From Bacteroidota bacterium (GTDB taxonomy: Bacteria; Bacteroidota; Bacteroidia; Chitinophagales; Saprospiraceae): a stretch of DNA of 52,387 bases. The translations under genes were made by a program, and so were the position numbers. Shown here piece after piece: positions 10,701-19,171 of the stretch. The stretch covers positions 1 through 52,387 of the forward strand of contig CAUJEY010000006.1 in assembly GCA_963169325.1 (NCBI GenBank), read 5' to 3'. How positions within the stretch are numbered: position 1 is the first letter of the stretch; each line of letters opens with the position of its first letter. A model generated the notes under the pieces. That model saw only the letters and a list, made by a program, of their open reading frames with translations, had not been told where the DNA came from and made no database searches.

Positions 10701-13700
10701 ATGGCGAAACCAGCGTACCAGGCAATTGCCTGAACAGCCGCGTGGTCACGCGCTCCTGGACGGCCTCCGACGACTGTGGCAATGCTACGACTGCGGTTCA
10801 GGTGATTTCTGTAAACGATAACCAGGCGCCGACCCTGGTTTGCAAAAATGCCACGGTGGACCTGACTATTTTTGGAACGGTGTCCGTGAATGTTTCCTCG
10901 CTGATCCAAACGCTGAGCGACAACTGTACGCCGAATGCGGCTATCGTCGTTTCGCCGGCCGGTCCGCTGACGTTTACCTGCGCACAGCAGGGCACTACTG
11001 TACCGGTCGTCATCACGGCGACGGACCAGTGCGGCAACGTATCCACTTGTACGGCACAGGTGACGGTAAATCCGTTCGTGCGTTGCACGCCGAAAATTTT
11101 GATCACCGACCCTTGTGTTTGTAAAAATAATGCGACGACGACCGAAAACGGCCAGTTTGGCGAGACGTTGAAAATAGAATCGCTGGCCGGTAAAACCTGG
11201 ACGATAACGGCCGTCAGCGGCTTGTTCTCGGCCAACAGCCAGAGTCCGCCGGTTGCGCCAATTCCATTCCCGGCAGGAACCAAATTTGTGGAAAACCCCG
11301 TTAACAGCGGCGATTACTTCCTGAACGGCGTTCATGTGGACGCCATCGGCTACTCTATTACCGTGACGAGCGAAACCGGCCAGGTGTTGACGATTTCCAA
11401 CTCCTGCCAATATCCCAACGCAAAAATCACGTCCAATTTAGACGGGCCCTTCTGCTTGTTCTCAGACCCGGTGACTTTGACCGGCGAGCCGGGCGATGCC
11501 AACATCGTCAGCCAGGGCTTTACCGTGAACGGCAGCGCGGCCACGGTGTTTAACCCCGGCGATGGAATAGGTCAGTATATCATTGAATACACCGTGAACG
11601 GCGGCGTGCCCAAAGCATTCGGCCCCAACGATCCGGGTTGTATTCAAAAAGTACAAAAAATTGTGAGCGTATTACAAACCCCGGAAGCGCTGACCTGCAA
11701 CGACCTGGTTCAAATTTCTTTAGACCAAAATTGCGAAGCGGTAGTTAATCCGGACCTGATCCTGGAAGGAACTTATTTCTGCTTCGACGATTATACCGTT
11801 ACCGTCACCGGCCTCCTCGGTGTGCCGAACTACGGCGACAAAGTGACGGGCGCCAATATCGGCCAAACCCTGAAGGCTACCGTGACGCACCTCGTAAGCA
11901 ACAACACCTGCTGGGGTAATATTTTCGTGGAAGACAAACTACCGCCCGCATTGGTGTGCTCGCCGGTAACCGTCAGCTGCGGCACAACGAACTACCAGCC
12001 CGATTATCTGAAAAACGTATTGAAAATAAATGAGGCTTATCCGGCAGTGACGGAAAATTGCGGCGCCTACGATTTGAGTTTCACCGACGACTTTTTCGAT
12101 CTGCCCTGCGACGGCTCGTTCAACGGCGTGCAGGACCTGAGCGCTTACGCGCGTCGTGTGTGGACTGCCACGGATGCGAGCGGGAATAAATCCTCCTGTA
12201 CCCAGTATATCTATTTCGTACGCAAACACGTCGCCGATGTGCTGCTTCCGGTCGATGTAACGGTTTCCTGCACCAATCCGGTGACCGATCCGTCGGCTAC
12301 CGGTACGCCGTACGTGGAAGATCACGGCCTTAAAATAAATCTCTGGCCCGACAATACCTTCTGCGAAATGCAGACGGCCTATACCGACCAGGTATTGCCG
12401 GTTTGCGACGGTTCCTATAAAATATTGCGCACCTGGACAATACTCGACTGGTGCTCGCCCACTACCCCGGTACCACCGCTGACCAACCCGCTATATCATA
12501 TTCAGGTGATTAAAGTGCTGGACGAACAGGGGCCGACTTTTTCTTGCCCGGCCAACCTGACCGTCAGTACGGATGCCTTCACGTGTTGCGCGACAACTGA
12601 ATTGCCCGATGTCATTGTGGAAGATGCCTGTTCGCGGGTGAACAACGTCACTGCCCGCATCGTGGTGCGCAATCCGGTGACTAATGTGATTATGGCGACG
12701 CACGATGTGGACGCTGCGCTGACCACTTTCCCGAATAACAACCTCTGGGATGCAGACACCCTGGCCAATTTCGGCTATACGCCTTGTGTCACAGCCGGGG
12801 CACACATCGTAACCTATACTGCGGAAGATGATTGCGGCAACACCCGCACCTGCACTTTCCGCCTGACTGTAGAAGATAATACGCCGCCAGTGCCGGTTTG
12901 CGATCAGTTTACCAACGTAAGCCTCGGCGCCGACGGGAAAGCTGCCGTGAATGCCGAAACCTTCGACGACGGTTCGTACGACAACTGTTCGCAGGTGTAT
13001 TTCAAAGCGCGGCGCCAAACCGCCAGTTCTTTCACCAGCCAGGTGCAGTTTACTTGCACAGACATCGGCAAAACGATTACTGTGGTGCTGCGGGTGTACG
13101 ACGTGACTGTCAGCGCAGGCTCCGTTTCACTGACCACCCAGGAACTGCATGCCAACGACTGCATGGTGCAGGTATATGTGGAGGATAAAATTCCGCCGTA
13201 TTGCAAAGGTCCGGCCAACGTGACGGTTTCCTGCGAAAACTTCGACCCGACCTTATGGCCTTATGGTAATCCCCTCACCGACGACAACTGCTGTATCGAT
13301 ACGGTAACGACTTCGGTCAATTACAGCCTGTTCGACACCGTGTGCAACAAGGGCACCATCACCCGCACCTTCAAGGTGTTGGACTGCGGTGGTACATTCA
13401 ACCAAAACCAGTGTACCCAACGGATTGTGGTGGAATATGAACAAGACTACTATTTGCGTTTTCCGAACGACGTCATTGTGACGACTTGCGACGGTACGGG
13501 CAATTACGGCGAACCTGCCTTCTTCGGCGAAGATTGCGAAACCCTGGGCGTTTCGTTTGAGGATGAGGTATTTACGGTAGTGCCAGACGCTTGTTTCAAA
13601 ATAGAGCGCACCTGGACGATCATCAACTGGTGTACCTACAATCCGAATCTGGGTTGCATAACAGTGCCCAACCCGAATCCGAACGCGATTACGAACCACC

Positions 13701-16057
13701 CGTCGAACTTGCCCGGACCAATCGTGTCGGCGCCGGGTACGCTGGCGCCCTGGGCGCCGACCGTAGTCGCCATTTTGCCGGGTCAAACACCGACCAACTA
13801 CTCGACGTTCTGGGCGGCAAACGCGAATTGTTACAAATACAAACAGATCATCAAAATCATTGATACACAGGACCCGGTTGTGGACAACTGTCCGGCCGGC
13901 CCGGTAGAATTCTGCGACCAAACGCCGAACGATCCGCTCCTGTGGAACGCGATGTACTGGTATGATGCCGGCATCAACAGCCATGACCTTTGCGAGGGCC
14001 CGACCGATCTGACCATTACGGCCACCGATCTTTGCTCGGGCGCCAATGTCAATTTCCGTTATCTGCTGTTCCTCGATTTGGATGGCGACGGCGCTATGGA
14101 AACGGTGATCAACAGCGTGAATACGGGTATTGCCGGCCTCGGCTGGAATGCCGTGCCGTTTGGCAACGCCGCCAATCCGAACTACTCGGGCGGCGCGATC
14201 CGCCAGTTCGACGGCCGGCCGGTGCTCGCCAACCAGAAATACGGTTTTGCGCTTCAAACGACTGTTAGCGGAACGAACAAGACGGCTTCGGTGCGCTGGA
14301 ACACACAGCAGCAGCAAAGCAATTTTGTCGTGCCTGAACTGCCCTACGGCACACACAAGATCAAGTGGTTTATCGAAGACGGTTGCGGCAACGAAACGAT
14401 CTGCGAATACACCTTCGTGGTGAAAGACTGCAAGGCGCCTACGGTGGTTTGTGTCAACGGCTTGAGCATCAATCTGATGCCGACGAAAATGGTCACGCTT
14501 TGGGCCAGCGACTTCCTCAAATACACGGAAGATAACTGCACCCCGTCGAACCAATTGGTCATCGGCATCCGCAAATCGGGTACCGGTACCGGCTTCCCGC
14601 TCAACCCCGACGGCACACCGCAAACGGGCGTGACCTTCACTTGCGACGAACAAGGTACCCAACTCGTGGAACTGTGGTCGATAGACAAGGCCGGCAATGC
14701 CGACTATTGCGAGACTTACGCCCTGGTGCAAGACGTGAATGGATTATGCAACGATAACCAGGTCGTCATTAACGGCATCTTGAAAACCGACCAGCAAAAG
14801 GGTCTGCAAGACGCCAACGTGCAATTGACCGGTTCACATCCTTCCCTGCCGCCGGTCAACCAGCTGACGGTGAGCGACGACCTGGGCAAGTATGTGTTCA
14901 ATGCCGTGCCTGCCGGTGGCAACTACACGATCGTACCGACCAAAGACAACGACCCGCTGAACGGCGTATCTACCTTCGACCTGGTGCTGATTAACAAACA
15001 TATCCTGGGCCTGGAACCGCTCAACAGCCCGTATAACATGATCGCTGCCGACGCCAACAACAGCCGCTCGATCACTACTTTCGACATCGTGGAACTGCGG
15101 AAACTGATCCTCGGTATTTACACGAAACTGCCGAACAACAGCTCCTGGCGTTTTGTGGAAGATGCCTACCAGTTCCCGAACCAGTCTAATCCGTTCCAGG
15201 AAATTTTCCCGGAAACGAAATCCGTATCCAACCTGACGGGCGGTTTGCCGGATGGCGATTTTGTGGCGGTAAAAGTGGGCGACGTGAACGGCAACGCCGT
15301 AACGAACAGCCTGATGAACGTGGATGATCGCACGGAGGGCACACTGTTGTTCGACGTAACGCCGACTGTCAGTCGGCGTGAAATAAAATCTGGCGAAACC
15401 TTCACCCTGCATTTCCGCGCATCGGAAAAAGTAGCGGCTTATCAGTTCACGTTACACTTCCCGAACCTGGAGATACTCGATATCGCCCCCGGCGCGGAAA
15501 TGGGTTTAGGTAACTTCGGCATTTTCAACGACCAGCACGCGCTGACCACTTCTTTCGACATGGATCCTTCCAGGATGACAAGCCCGGCAGAATTCAGCGT
15601 GACGTTCCGGGCCCTCGGTTCGGGTACGCTGGAACAGATGCTGGCTGTTTCGAGCCGGATTACGAAAGCCGAAGCAAACCGCCATGCCGCAATGACGAAT
15701 AATGACGTAATGACGAACAATGACGTAATGACGAATGACGTAATGTCTATCGCCTTGCGCTTCCTGGGACAAAATGGCGTCACAATCGCGGGTCAGGGCT
15801 TTGAGTTGTATCAGAACCAGCCGAACCCCTGGGTGTCGAAAACGCAGATCGGCTTTTATTTGCCGGCGGCTACCGAAGCCAAGTTGACGGTTTTTGATGA
15901 AACGGGACGTACCCTCTTTACCCAAACCGGCGATTTTGCCAAAGGCCATAATGCCGTCACGCTGGATCGCGCGGGGATGAATACTACAGGCGTGCTGTAT
16001 TACAAACTGGAAACGGCTACCGACAGCGCGGTGAAGAAAATGATACAGATAAAATGA
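7745..16057 (+). CDS. Giant secreted SprB/HYR/lamin-tail protein with T9SS sorting domain
   Basis: This 2,770-residue protein starts with a clear signal peptide (MKRILLLLLSVCAQFVAFAQ). Order of modules: a beta-rich N-terminal domain (about 25-200); two SprB-type repeats (about 203-345, motifs GGTQPYTYNW and LSAGDYAVTVTD); HYR-like domains; two lamin-tail (LTD) domains starting INEIHYDN near residues 486 and 738, each set inside a HYR-like domain; more HYR-like domains; a long region shared with the upstream gene; a dockerin-like pair (about 2401-2470); a cohesin-like domain (about 2533-2640); and a Por sorting domain (about 2686-2770). It is a tandem paralogue of the preceding gene and probably a type IX-secreted gliding, adhesion or matrix protein. 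Three short in-frame insertions near its C-terminus are absent from the paralogue. The exact role is inferred only from domain types. Confidence 0.95.
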   Translation: MKRILLLLLSVCAQFVAFAQMEAWDLNGQPGNQVSNNATTSAAGIGTGVLSRGAGVTASSAAGSISASGWFASATPTTLADAIANNDYYEFTLPVLAGSIASVTSVGVVVRSSGTGPNTATLRSSVDGFTADLGTVPITTASVLNNIPVSLPGLTGTVTFRLYGYGSGASGGNPAAGGTFRIGTSVVATDNDVIIAGTVVQCPSIGATSTDPTCAGNDGLINLTVSGGTQPYTYNWTASNGGSGIVPGQEDQSGLSAGDYAVTVTDNTGCTATGAFTLTAAVNCGCPGLSTIVTNVTCGAINGIIEVVATGGIPPFQYDIGNGPQMSPVFSGLSAGTYTITVTGSDCTGASITASVQSGSDTEPPVFNETLPGNLTINCDEPVPAAAVLTATDNCDPAPTVVLTESASLVCTQEPVIVRTWTASDANSNSTVHIQTITVVDDVAPVFNQPLPADLTVSCDAPVPLAANVTASDNCDPGAVPAVIFINEIHYDNAAADVDEFLEVAGTAGLDLSQYQIVLYNGNGGVTYDIMSLTGSIDNESGGFGAVSFPYPANGVQNGAPDGMALVKLPNTVIQFLSYEGSFLATNGPAAGMTSVDIGVLETGSEPIGLSLQLTGNGQQYGDFSWTGPITASPSSLNAGQTLSALPGTIAATLMESMMMGDCDGEMTIMRMYTVTDGCGNAATHLQTIHVEDFTPPAFAPPLPQNLTIDCNTPVPPAANLIATDNCDDGTTGARVWINEIHYDNAGTDVNEFIEVAGTAGTDLSEYTIFLYNGTGGGTYGTMVLSGTIDNESNGFGAVSFPYPVNGLQNGAPDGLALVHGGMVLQFLSYEGTFTAVGGPANGMLSTDIGVLEDGFNAVGTSLSLTGSGNTYADFAWNPPAPATAGSLNNGQTIVALPAGLVVTFNEMTVAGNCPNTSTITRSWSVADGCGNGTSLVQVITIQDATPPTFTFVPASTIEQCSAGIPPLGTPTATDNCDTQVTIVYNGETSVPGNCLNSRVVTRSWTASDDCGNATTAVQVISVNDNQAPTLVCKNATVDLTIFGTVSVNVSSLIQTLSDNCTPNAAIVVSPAGPLTFTCAQQGTTVPVVITATDQCGNVSTCTAQVTVNPFVRCTPKILITDPCVCKNNATTTENGQFGETLKIESLAGKTWTITAVSGLFSANSQSPPVAPIPFPAGTKFVENPVNSGDYFLNGVHVDAIGYSITVTSETGQVLTISNSCQYPNAKITSNLDGPFCLFSDPVTLTGEPGDANIVSQGFTVNGSAATVFNPGDGIGQYIIEYTVNGGVPKAFGPNDPGCIQKVQKIVSVLQTPEALTCNDLVQISLDQNCEAVVNPDLILEGTYFCFDDYTVTVTGLLGVPNYGDKVTGANIGQTLKATVTHLVSNNTCWGNIFVEDKLPPALVCSPVTVSCGTTNYQPDYLKNVLKINEAYPAVTENCGAYDLSFTDDFFDLPCDGSFNGVQDLSAYARRVWTATDASGNKSSCTQYIYFVRKHVADVLLPVDVTVSCTNPVTDPSATGTPYVEDHGLKINLWPDNTFCEMQTAYTDQVLPVCDGSYKILRTWTILDWCSPTTPVPPLTNPLYHIQVIKVLDEQGPTFSCPANLTVSTDAFTCCATTELPDVIVEDACSRVNNVTARIVVRNPVTNVIMATHDVDAALTTFPNNNLWDADTLANFGYTPCVTAGAHIVTYTAEDDCGNTRTCTFRLTVEDNTPPVPVCDQFTNVSLGADGKAAVNAETFDDGSYDNCSQVYFKARRQTASSFTSQVQFTCTDIGKTITVVLRVYDVTVSAGSVSLTTQELHANDCMVQVYVEDKIPPYCKGPANVTVSCENFDPTLWPYGNPLTDDNCCIDTVTTSVNYSLFDTVCNKGTITRTFKVLDCGGTFNQNQCTQRIVVEYEQDYYLRFPNDVIVTTCDGTGNYGEPAFFGEDCETLGVSFEDEVFTVVPDACFKIERTWTIINWCTYNPNLGCITVPNPNPNAITNHPSNLPGPIVSAPGTLAPWAPTVVAILPGQTPTNYSTFWAANANCYKYKQIIKIIDTQDPVVDNCPAGPVEFCDQTPNDPLLWNAMYWYDAGINSHDLCEGPTDLTITATDLCSGANVNFRYLLFLDLDGDGAMETVINSVNTGIAGLGWNAVPFGNAANPNYSGGAIRQFDGRPVLANQKYGFALQTTVSGTNKTASVRWNTQQQQSNFVVPELPYGTHKIKWFIEDGCGNETICEYTFVVKDCKAPTVVCVNGLSINLMPTKMVTLWASDFLKYTEDNCTPSNQLVIGIRKSGTGTGFPLNPDGTPQTGVTFTCDEQGTQLVELWSIDKAGNADYCETYALVQDVNGLCNDNQVVINGILKTDQQKGLQDANVQLTGSHPSLPPVNQLTVSDDLGKYVFNAVPAGGNYTIVPTKDNDPLNGVSTFDLVLINKHILGLEPLNSPYNMIAADANNSRSITTFDIVELRKLILGIYTKLPNNSSWRFVEDAYQFPNQSNPFQEIFPETKSVSNLTGGLPDGDFVAVKVGDVNGNAVTNSLMNVDDRTEGTLLFDVTPTVSRREIKSGETFTLHFRASEKVAAYQFTLHFPNLEILDIAPGAEMGLGNFGIFNDQHALTTSFDMDPSRMTSPAEFSVTFRALGSGTLEQMLAVSSRITKAEANRHAAMTNNDVMTNNDVMTNDVMSIALRFLGQNGVTIAGQGFELYQNQPNPWVSKTQIGFYLPAATEAKLTVFDETGRTLFTQTGDFAKGHNAVTLDRAGMNTTGVLYYKLETATDSAVKKMIQIK
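15360..15378. repeat. Palindrome inserted in frame in giant gene
   Basis: CGCCGACTG-T-CAGTCGGCG is a perfect 9-bp inverted repeat with a one-base centre. It lies exactly where this protein has extra residues (TPTVSRREIKSGE) compared with the upstream paralogue (QERSVKAGE). Confidence 0.8.
15564..15576. repeat. Short REP-like palindrome inserted in frame
   Basis: ATCCT-tcc-AGGAT is followed by GACAAGCCCGGCA. It encodes MDPSRMTSPA where the paralogue has NEHAVG. The pattern resembles intergenic ATCCT...AGGATGAC palindromes known from many bacteria; that comparison is from memory. Confidence 0.6.
15692..15745 (+). repeat. In-frame microrepeat MTNNDV
   Basis: Units ATGACGAAYAATGACGTA (18 bp, twice), then ATGACGAATGACGTA (15 bp) and ATG encode MTNNDVMTNNDVMTNDVM. 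The upstream paralogue has an unrelated linker here. Unit lengths of 18 and 15 bp keep the frame. Confidence 0.85.
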
Positions 16058-16092
16058 TGTGGGGCGTCCCGACTTCTCGGGATTAATTCGCC
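16055..16092 (+). terminator. 38-bp hairpin element shared with DPP4 3' end
   Basis: This segment starts at the stop codon of the giant gene and contains TCCCGA-cttc-TCGGGA, then TTAATTCGCC. The same 38 bases, with two loop changes, occur inverted at 48087-48124 just after the stop of the DPP4 gene, so both copies have the same orientation relative to the gene they follow. There is no strong T tract, so a transcript-end or RNA-stability role is inferred. Confidence 0.55.
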
Positions 16093-16108
16093 CATAATCA
16101 GCATAGTC

Positions 16109-16145
16109 AACTGCCTTATTCCAAGTACTTGGAGTAGGGCAGTTT
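16109..16145 (+). terminator. Strong terminator hairpin after second giant gene
   Basis: AACTGCCTTATTCCAAG pairs along 17 bases (two G-T pairs) with CTTGGAGTAGGGCAGTT. A short T-rich stretch follows (TTGCGTTTGTGG). Confidence 0.75.
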
Positions 16146-16176
16146 GCGTTTGTGGCATGGCAACTTGCATTCCTCC

Positions 16177-16208
16177 TTTGGTTTATTATCATAAAAACCC
16201 GATCTTTG
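16177..16208 (+). promoter_or_regulatory. Promoter of PIN-toxin pair
   Basis: TTTG (16177-16180), a 20-bp spacer and GATCTTTG (16201-16208, one base from TAnnTTTG) match the Bacteroidota -33/-7 arrangement. The start codon is 21 bp downstream. Confidence 0.5.
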
Positions 16209-16229
16209 TTTTAAATTTAATTCATTGGC

Positions 16230-16472
16230 ATGCAAATTTTAGTAGAAGTTAACAACCGGAAAAAAGTAGACTTGCTGGTGGAGCTGCTGCGTTCCCTTGA
16301 GTTTGTAAAGAGTATCCGCATTGCTGATGCCTCTGCGCCGGTAGTTTCACCCAAAGTGGACCGGTCATTTTTTAACCGGTTTTATGGCAGTCTGAAAACC
16401 GGTTCAACGCCGGATGAAATTGACCAAAAACTCAACGCTCTCCGGACAGAATGGGAACGCGATACCTTTTAG
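16230..16472 (+). CDS. Putative antitoxin of a PIN-domain pair
   Basis: An 80-residue protein whose last 22 bp overlap the PIN-domain gene, the usual antitoxin-toxin arrangement. Residues 1-35 look like a compact beta-alpha-beta element (MQILVEVNNRKKVDLLVELL) and residues 45-80 are charged and helical (RTEWERDTF at the end). A classical AbrB- or Phd-type DNA-binding motif is not obvious, so the antitoxin call rests on position, size and overlap. Small proteins of this layout often sit before PIN genes in Bacteroidota and Cyanobacteria. A promoter lies immediately upstream. The pair is probably autoregulated. Confidence 0.65.
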   Translation: MQILVEVNNRKKVDLLVELLRSLEFVKSIRIADASAPVVSPKVDRSFFNRFYGSLKTGSTPDEIDQKLNALRTEWERDTF

Positions 16473-16840
16473 ATACGAATACTGCCATATATTTTCTCGA
16501 AGGCGTGCTGCCACCTGCATGCCTACCATTTATGCAAAGTGTATTGGATGAGGAGTGTAATATTTCCATTATTACAAAAATCGAACTTTTAGGTTGGCAA
16601 TTTCCCTCTGCAGAAAAAGAATCCGAAGTCACAGATTTTGTAACGGCCTCCGTTATCATTGGCCTTTCTGACGAAATTGCCAATCAGACGATCAGTATTC
16701 GAAAAAGCCTGAAAATAAAGTTGCCGGATGCTATAATTGCCGCCACTGCATTAGTGCATGGCTTCGAGTTAATTTCTCGAAATGAAGATGATTTTAAGAA
16801 GGTGCCGGGCTTGGGGGTGGTAAATCCGTTTGCGGTTTAA
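16451..16840 (+). CDS. PIN-domain ribonuclease toxin (VapC-like)
   Basis: This 129-residue protein has the PIN-domain acidic set: D8 in LLDTNTAIYFL, E45 in ITKIELLGW, D93 in LPDAIIAATA and D113 in ISRNEDDF. Length and motif order fit VapC-family Mg-dependent ribonucleases, which cut tRNA or rRNA when their antitoxin is lost. All key residues are present, so it looks intact. It starts inside the antitoxin gene, suggesting translational coupling. The specific RNA target cannot be deduced. Confidence 0.88.
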   Translation: MGTRYLLDTNTAIYFLEGVLPPACLPFMQSVLDEECNISIITKIELLGWQFPSAEKESEVTDFVTASVIIGLSDEIANQTISIRKSLKIKLPDAIIAATALVHGFELISRNEDDFKKVPGLGVVNPFAV

Positions 16841-16872
16841 TGCCATGAGTTTTAAACCAAAATACATGTAGT

Positions 16873-16900
16873 AACCTTCAAACCAGAAACCCTCAAACCC
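16873..16900 (-). repeat. 8-bp GGTTTnnn repeat remnant
   Basis: On the minus strand this reads as G/T-rich 8-mers (GGTTTGAG, GGTTTCTG, GGTTTGAA), the same family as 19700-19840 and 52253-52372. It lies just before the TPR gene start. Confidence 0.6.
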
Positions 16901-16906
16901 ACAACT

Positions 16907-19081
16907 ATGCCCTCCACCGCATCCGAATATTTCGACCTGGGCGTTACGCACTACGAAAACAACCAATTTGAACAGGCTATCGCAAATTTCGACCGGGCTA
17001 TCGGCCTGGCCCCGGACTTGTACTCCGCCTACCACAACCGGGCCCTGGCAAAATGTGAGATCGGCCGATACGATTCCGCGCTGGAGGACATTGATGTGGT
17101 TATTCAGCACGATCCGGAAGATGCCGAGGCCTACTGCAACCGCGGATACATCCGGATACAAAGCGGAGCGCCTGCCGCTGCGCTCGATGACCTCAATACT
17201 GCCGTCAATATAAATCCGCAATATGCAGCGGCGCTGGTCACCAGAGGGAAAGCCCGGTTCCAATTACGTCAGATAAAAACGGCCCTGGCCGATTTTGACC
17301 GGGCCATTGCCGCGGACCCCGAAAATGCAGAGGCTTACGCCGAACGGGCCGCGCTGTGGAATAGTATGGGAGATGCCCAGGGCGCCGTTGAGGATTACAA
17401 CGAAGCTATCAACTGCCATCCCGAAAGTACCTTGTTTTACCTGGAACGTGGCCGACTGTACGCCGGTGCGCTTGGGGAAAAAACATTGGCTTCGGCGGAT
17501 TTTAATCGTTTTTTGGCACTGGCCACACAGCCGGAGTTTTTAACCCACTGCAACGAGATATTCGATTTTTATAGCGCCAACCCCGCGCCTTTCCTGATCC
17601 GCCGTATGCTTCGGGAATACTCGGATTTTGATCATTTTCCCATGCTTCACCCGGTGGTAGATGCCGCCCGGGAGCAATGCGGCCCTATGCAGATGTACCT
17701 GAACTGGCTGGACCTGCAAAAATTGGAACAGCGCGACCCGGCTACTTACCGGCAACTACAGGTCATCGTACAATTTTATATGGGGGACCCGGCTACCGCT
17801 TACCTGCTGGATGACTCGATTTCGGAGGATCCGGATTTCAGCGGCACGGCGCTCCACCTGATGGGCTTATACTATTTTATTGAATCAGCCAAATTGATTC
17901 ATGAGCCCTATGAGGCGGTTTTGGCCGCTGCTTTGGATGAAATCAGGGCCCAGGGCGCAGGATTTTTGACCCGAAAAACCCCGCGCGATCTGTACTATGC
18001 CGGCTTGCTTCTTTTTGCCAACGGCCGGTTTGTGGAAGCCGACGAGTATTTGGAACAGGCAATATCTTACCTGCCTGCCGCTTACCTGCAAATCCGGACC
18101 CAGCAGGCCCTGGGCATCGAGCCGGATCAGATAGAAGCCAGAATCGCCATGATCCGGACGCGGGAAGCGGGGCTGTCGCCAGAGCACGGATATTTGCACG
18201 GCTTCTCCAGGCGGTATTTCAAAACCGAAACGTCCGATTTCCTGGCTCCTTTTCTGCAATATGCCCATTACCGCGAAATAGAAAACGTTTTGACCGTAGT
18301 ACAAACCGCAGGCGAATCCGCAGAGCACCGGGACTTATGGGCGGCTTTTCAATGGCCGGCAGACGAGCTCCGGTGGGCCGACTGGATGATTCGCCGGGAG
18401 GCACTGAGCAGCATCAGTAAGCAGTTGCCCGAAATACGCCGAAACAGGGAAAGGTATTTAAAAAACAACCCGGGAGCCAATATTACGACACTGGAGGAAG
18501 CTTTCGTCCGGCAACTGGAACAAGACGATTGGGCAGGTACCCTGCACGACAAATTTGACGATTTTCAACGATCGGCCGGCCTGATGCCGGACCTGCGCGC
18601 GCAACTGGCGGCCCTGGTCAGCGGAGCCGATCACCCTGAAGCCAACGCAAAAAGGCTGCTGGTAGATTATTTTTACTTGCGGGGCAATCTGTCCGTTTAC
18701 GACGTTATGCTGATGTATGCCTATATCGGTTTTGTTCAACCCACGCCTGAACCGGATACGGACCAGCCCCTCGATGCGGGACAACGGATCGTGGACGGGT
18801 TATTCGATCCGCTTACCCCGGCAGGGGAGACGCTGACGGCTGCTACGGCCGGCGCATTGATCCATTGGCTTAAAAGTTTCCGGGCCGCTGAACGCCCCGC
18901 AGACGATACCGGCCTGGATGTTGCCGGGGAAAATGTAATGCCAGGGCCTGGCTATGAGGCGTTTACGGATGCATTTTTGCGTTACCTCGGTCAGCAGCGT
19001 GAAACGTTCGGCATGTCACAGTTCGACGAGCGTTATCCCTTGGAAGGGTTTTTCGATTGGGGCAAAAATCGAGGTAAGTAG
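16907..19081 (+). CDS. Cytoplasmic TPR-repeat protein
   Basis: A 724-residue protein without signal peptide or membrane segment. Residues 1-205 form at least five to six canonical TPRs (AYHNRALAKCEIGRYDSALE, AYCNRGYIRIQSGAPAAALD, AYAERAALWNSMGDAQGAVE). The rest (about 205-724) is helical and acidic, with no domain I recognise; it may be degenerate repeats or a solenoid. TPR arrays bind peptides or partner proteins. It is followed after 90 bp by the Fur-family gene, which has its own -7 box, so the two need not share a transcript. Function unknown. Confidence 0.85.
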   Translation: MPSTASEYFDLGVTHYENNQFEQAIANFDRAIGLAPDLYSAYHNRALAKCEIGRYDSALEDIDVVIQHDPEDAEAYCNRGYIRIQSGAPAAALDDLNTAVNINPQYAAALVTRGKARFQLRQIKTALADFDRAIAADPENAEAYAERAALWNSMGDAQGAVEDYNEAINCHPESTLFYLERGRLYAGALGEKTLASADFNRFLALATQPEFLTHCNEIFDFYSANPAPFLIRRMLREYSDFDHFPMLHPVVDAAREQCGPMQMYLNWLDLQKLEQRDPATYRQLQVIVQFYMGDPATAYLLDDSISEDPDFSGTALHLMGLYYFIESAKLIHEPYEAVLAAALDEIRAQGAGFLTRKTPRDLYYAGLLLFANGRFVEADEYLEQAISYLPAAYLQIRTQQALGIEPDQIEARIAMIRTREAGLSPEHGYLHGFSRRYFKTETSDFLAPFLQYAHYREIENVLTVVQTAGESAEHRDLWAAFQWPADELRWADWMIRREALSSISKQLPEIRRNRERYLKNNPGANITTLEEAFVRQLEQDDWAGTLHDKFDDFQRSAGLMPDLRAQLAALVSGADHPEANAKRLLVDYFYLRGNLSVYDVMLMYAYIGFVQPTPEPDTDQPLDAGQRIVDGLFDPLTPAGETLTAATAGALIHWLKSFRAAERPADDTGLDVAGENVMPGPGYEAFTDAFLRYLGQQRETFGMSQFDERYPLEGFFDWGKNRGK

Positions 19082-19131
19082 CCGGTGAAAGGGAATTTTC
19101 AACTTTACCCCTTTCGTCCTTGTTTTAGTAT

Positions 19132-19139
19132 TAATTTTG
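19132..19139 (+). promoter_or_regulatory. -7 box for Fur-family gene
   Basis: TAATTTTG fits TAnnTTTG and lies 32 bp before the chosen ATG at 19172. The -33 element is weak (TTTA at 19104, spacing 24). Its position inside the longer possible reading frame supports the downstream start. Confidence 0.45.
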
Positions 19140-19171
19140 CAGAAACCGCCCCGCTCGCTATTTCGCAACTC

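Noticed and set aside
19085-19171. 29-residue N-terminal extension of the Fur-family protein
   Set aside because: It overlaps the TAATTTTG promoter box and lengthens the protein beyond the usual family start.
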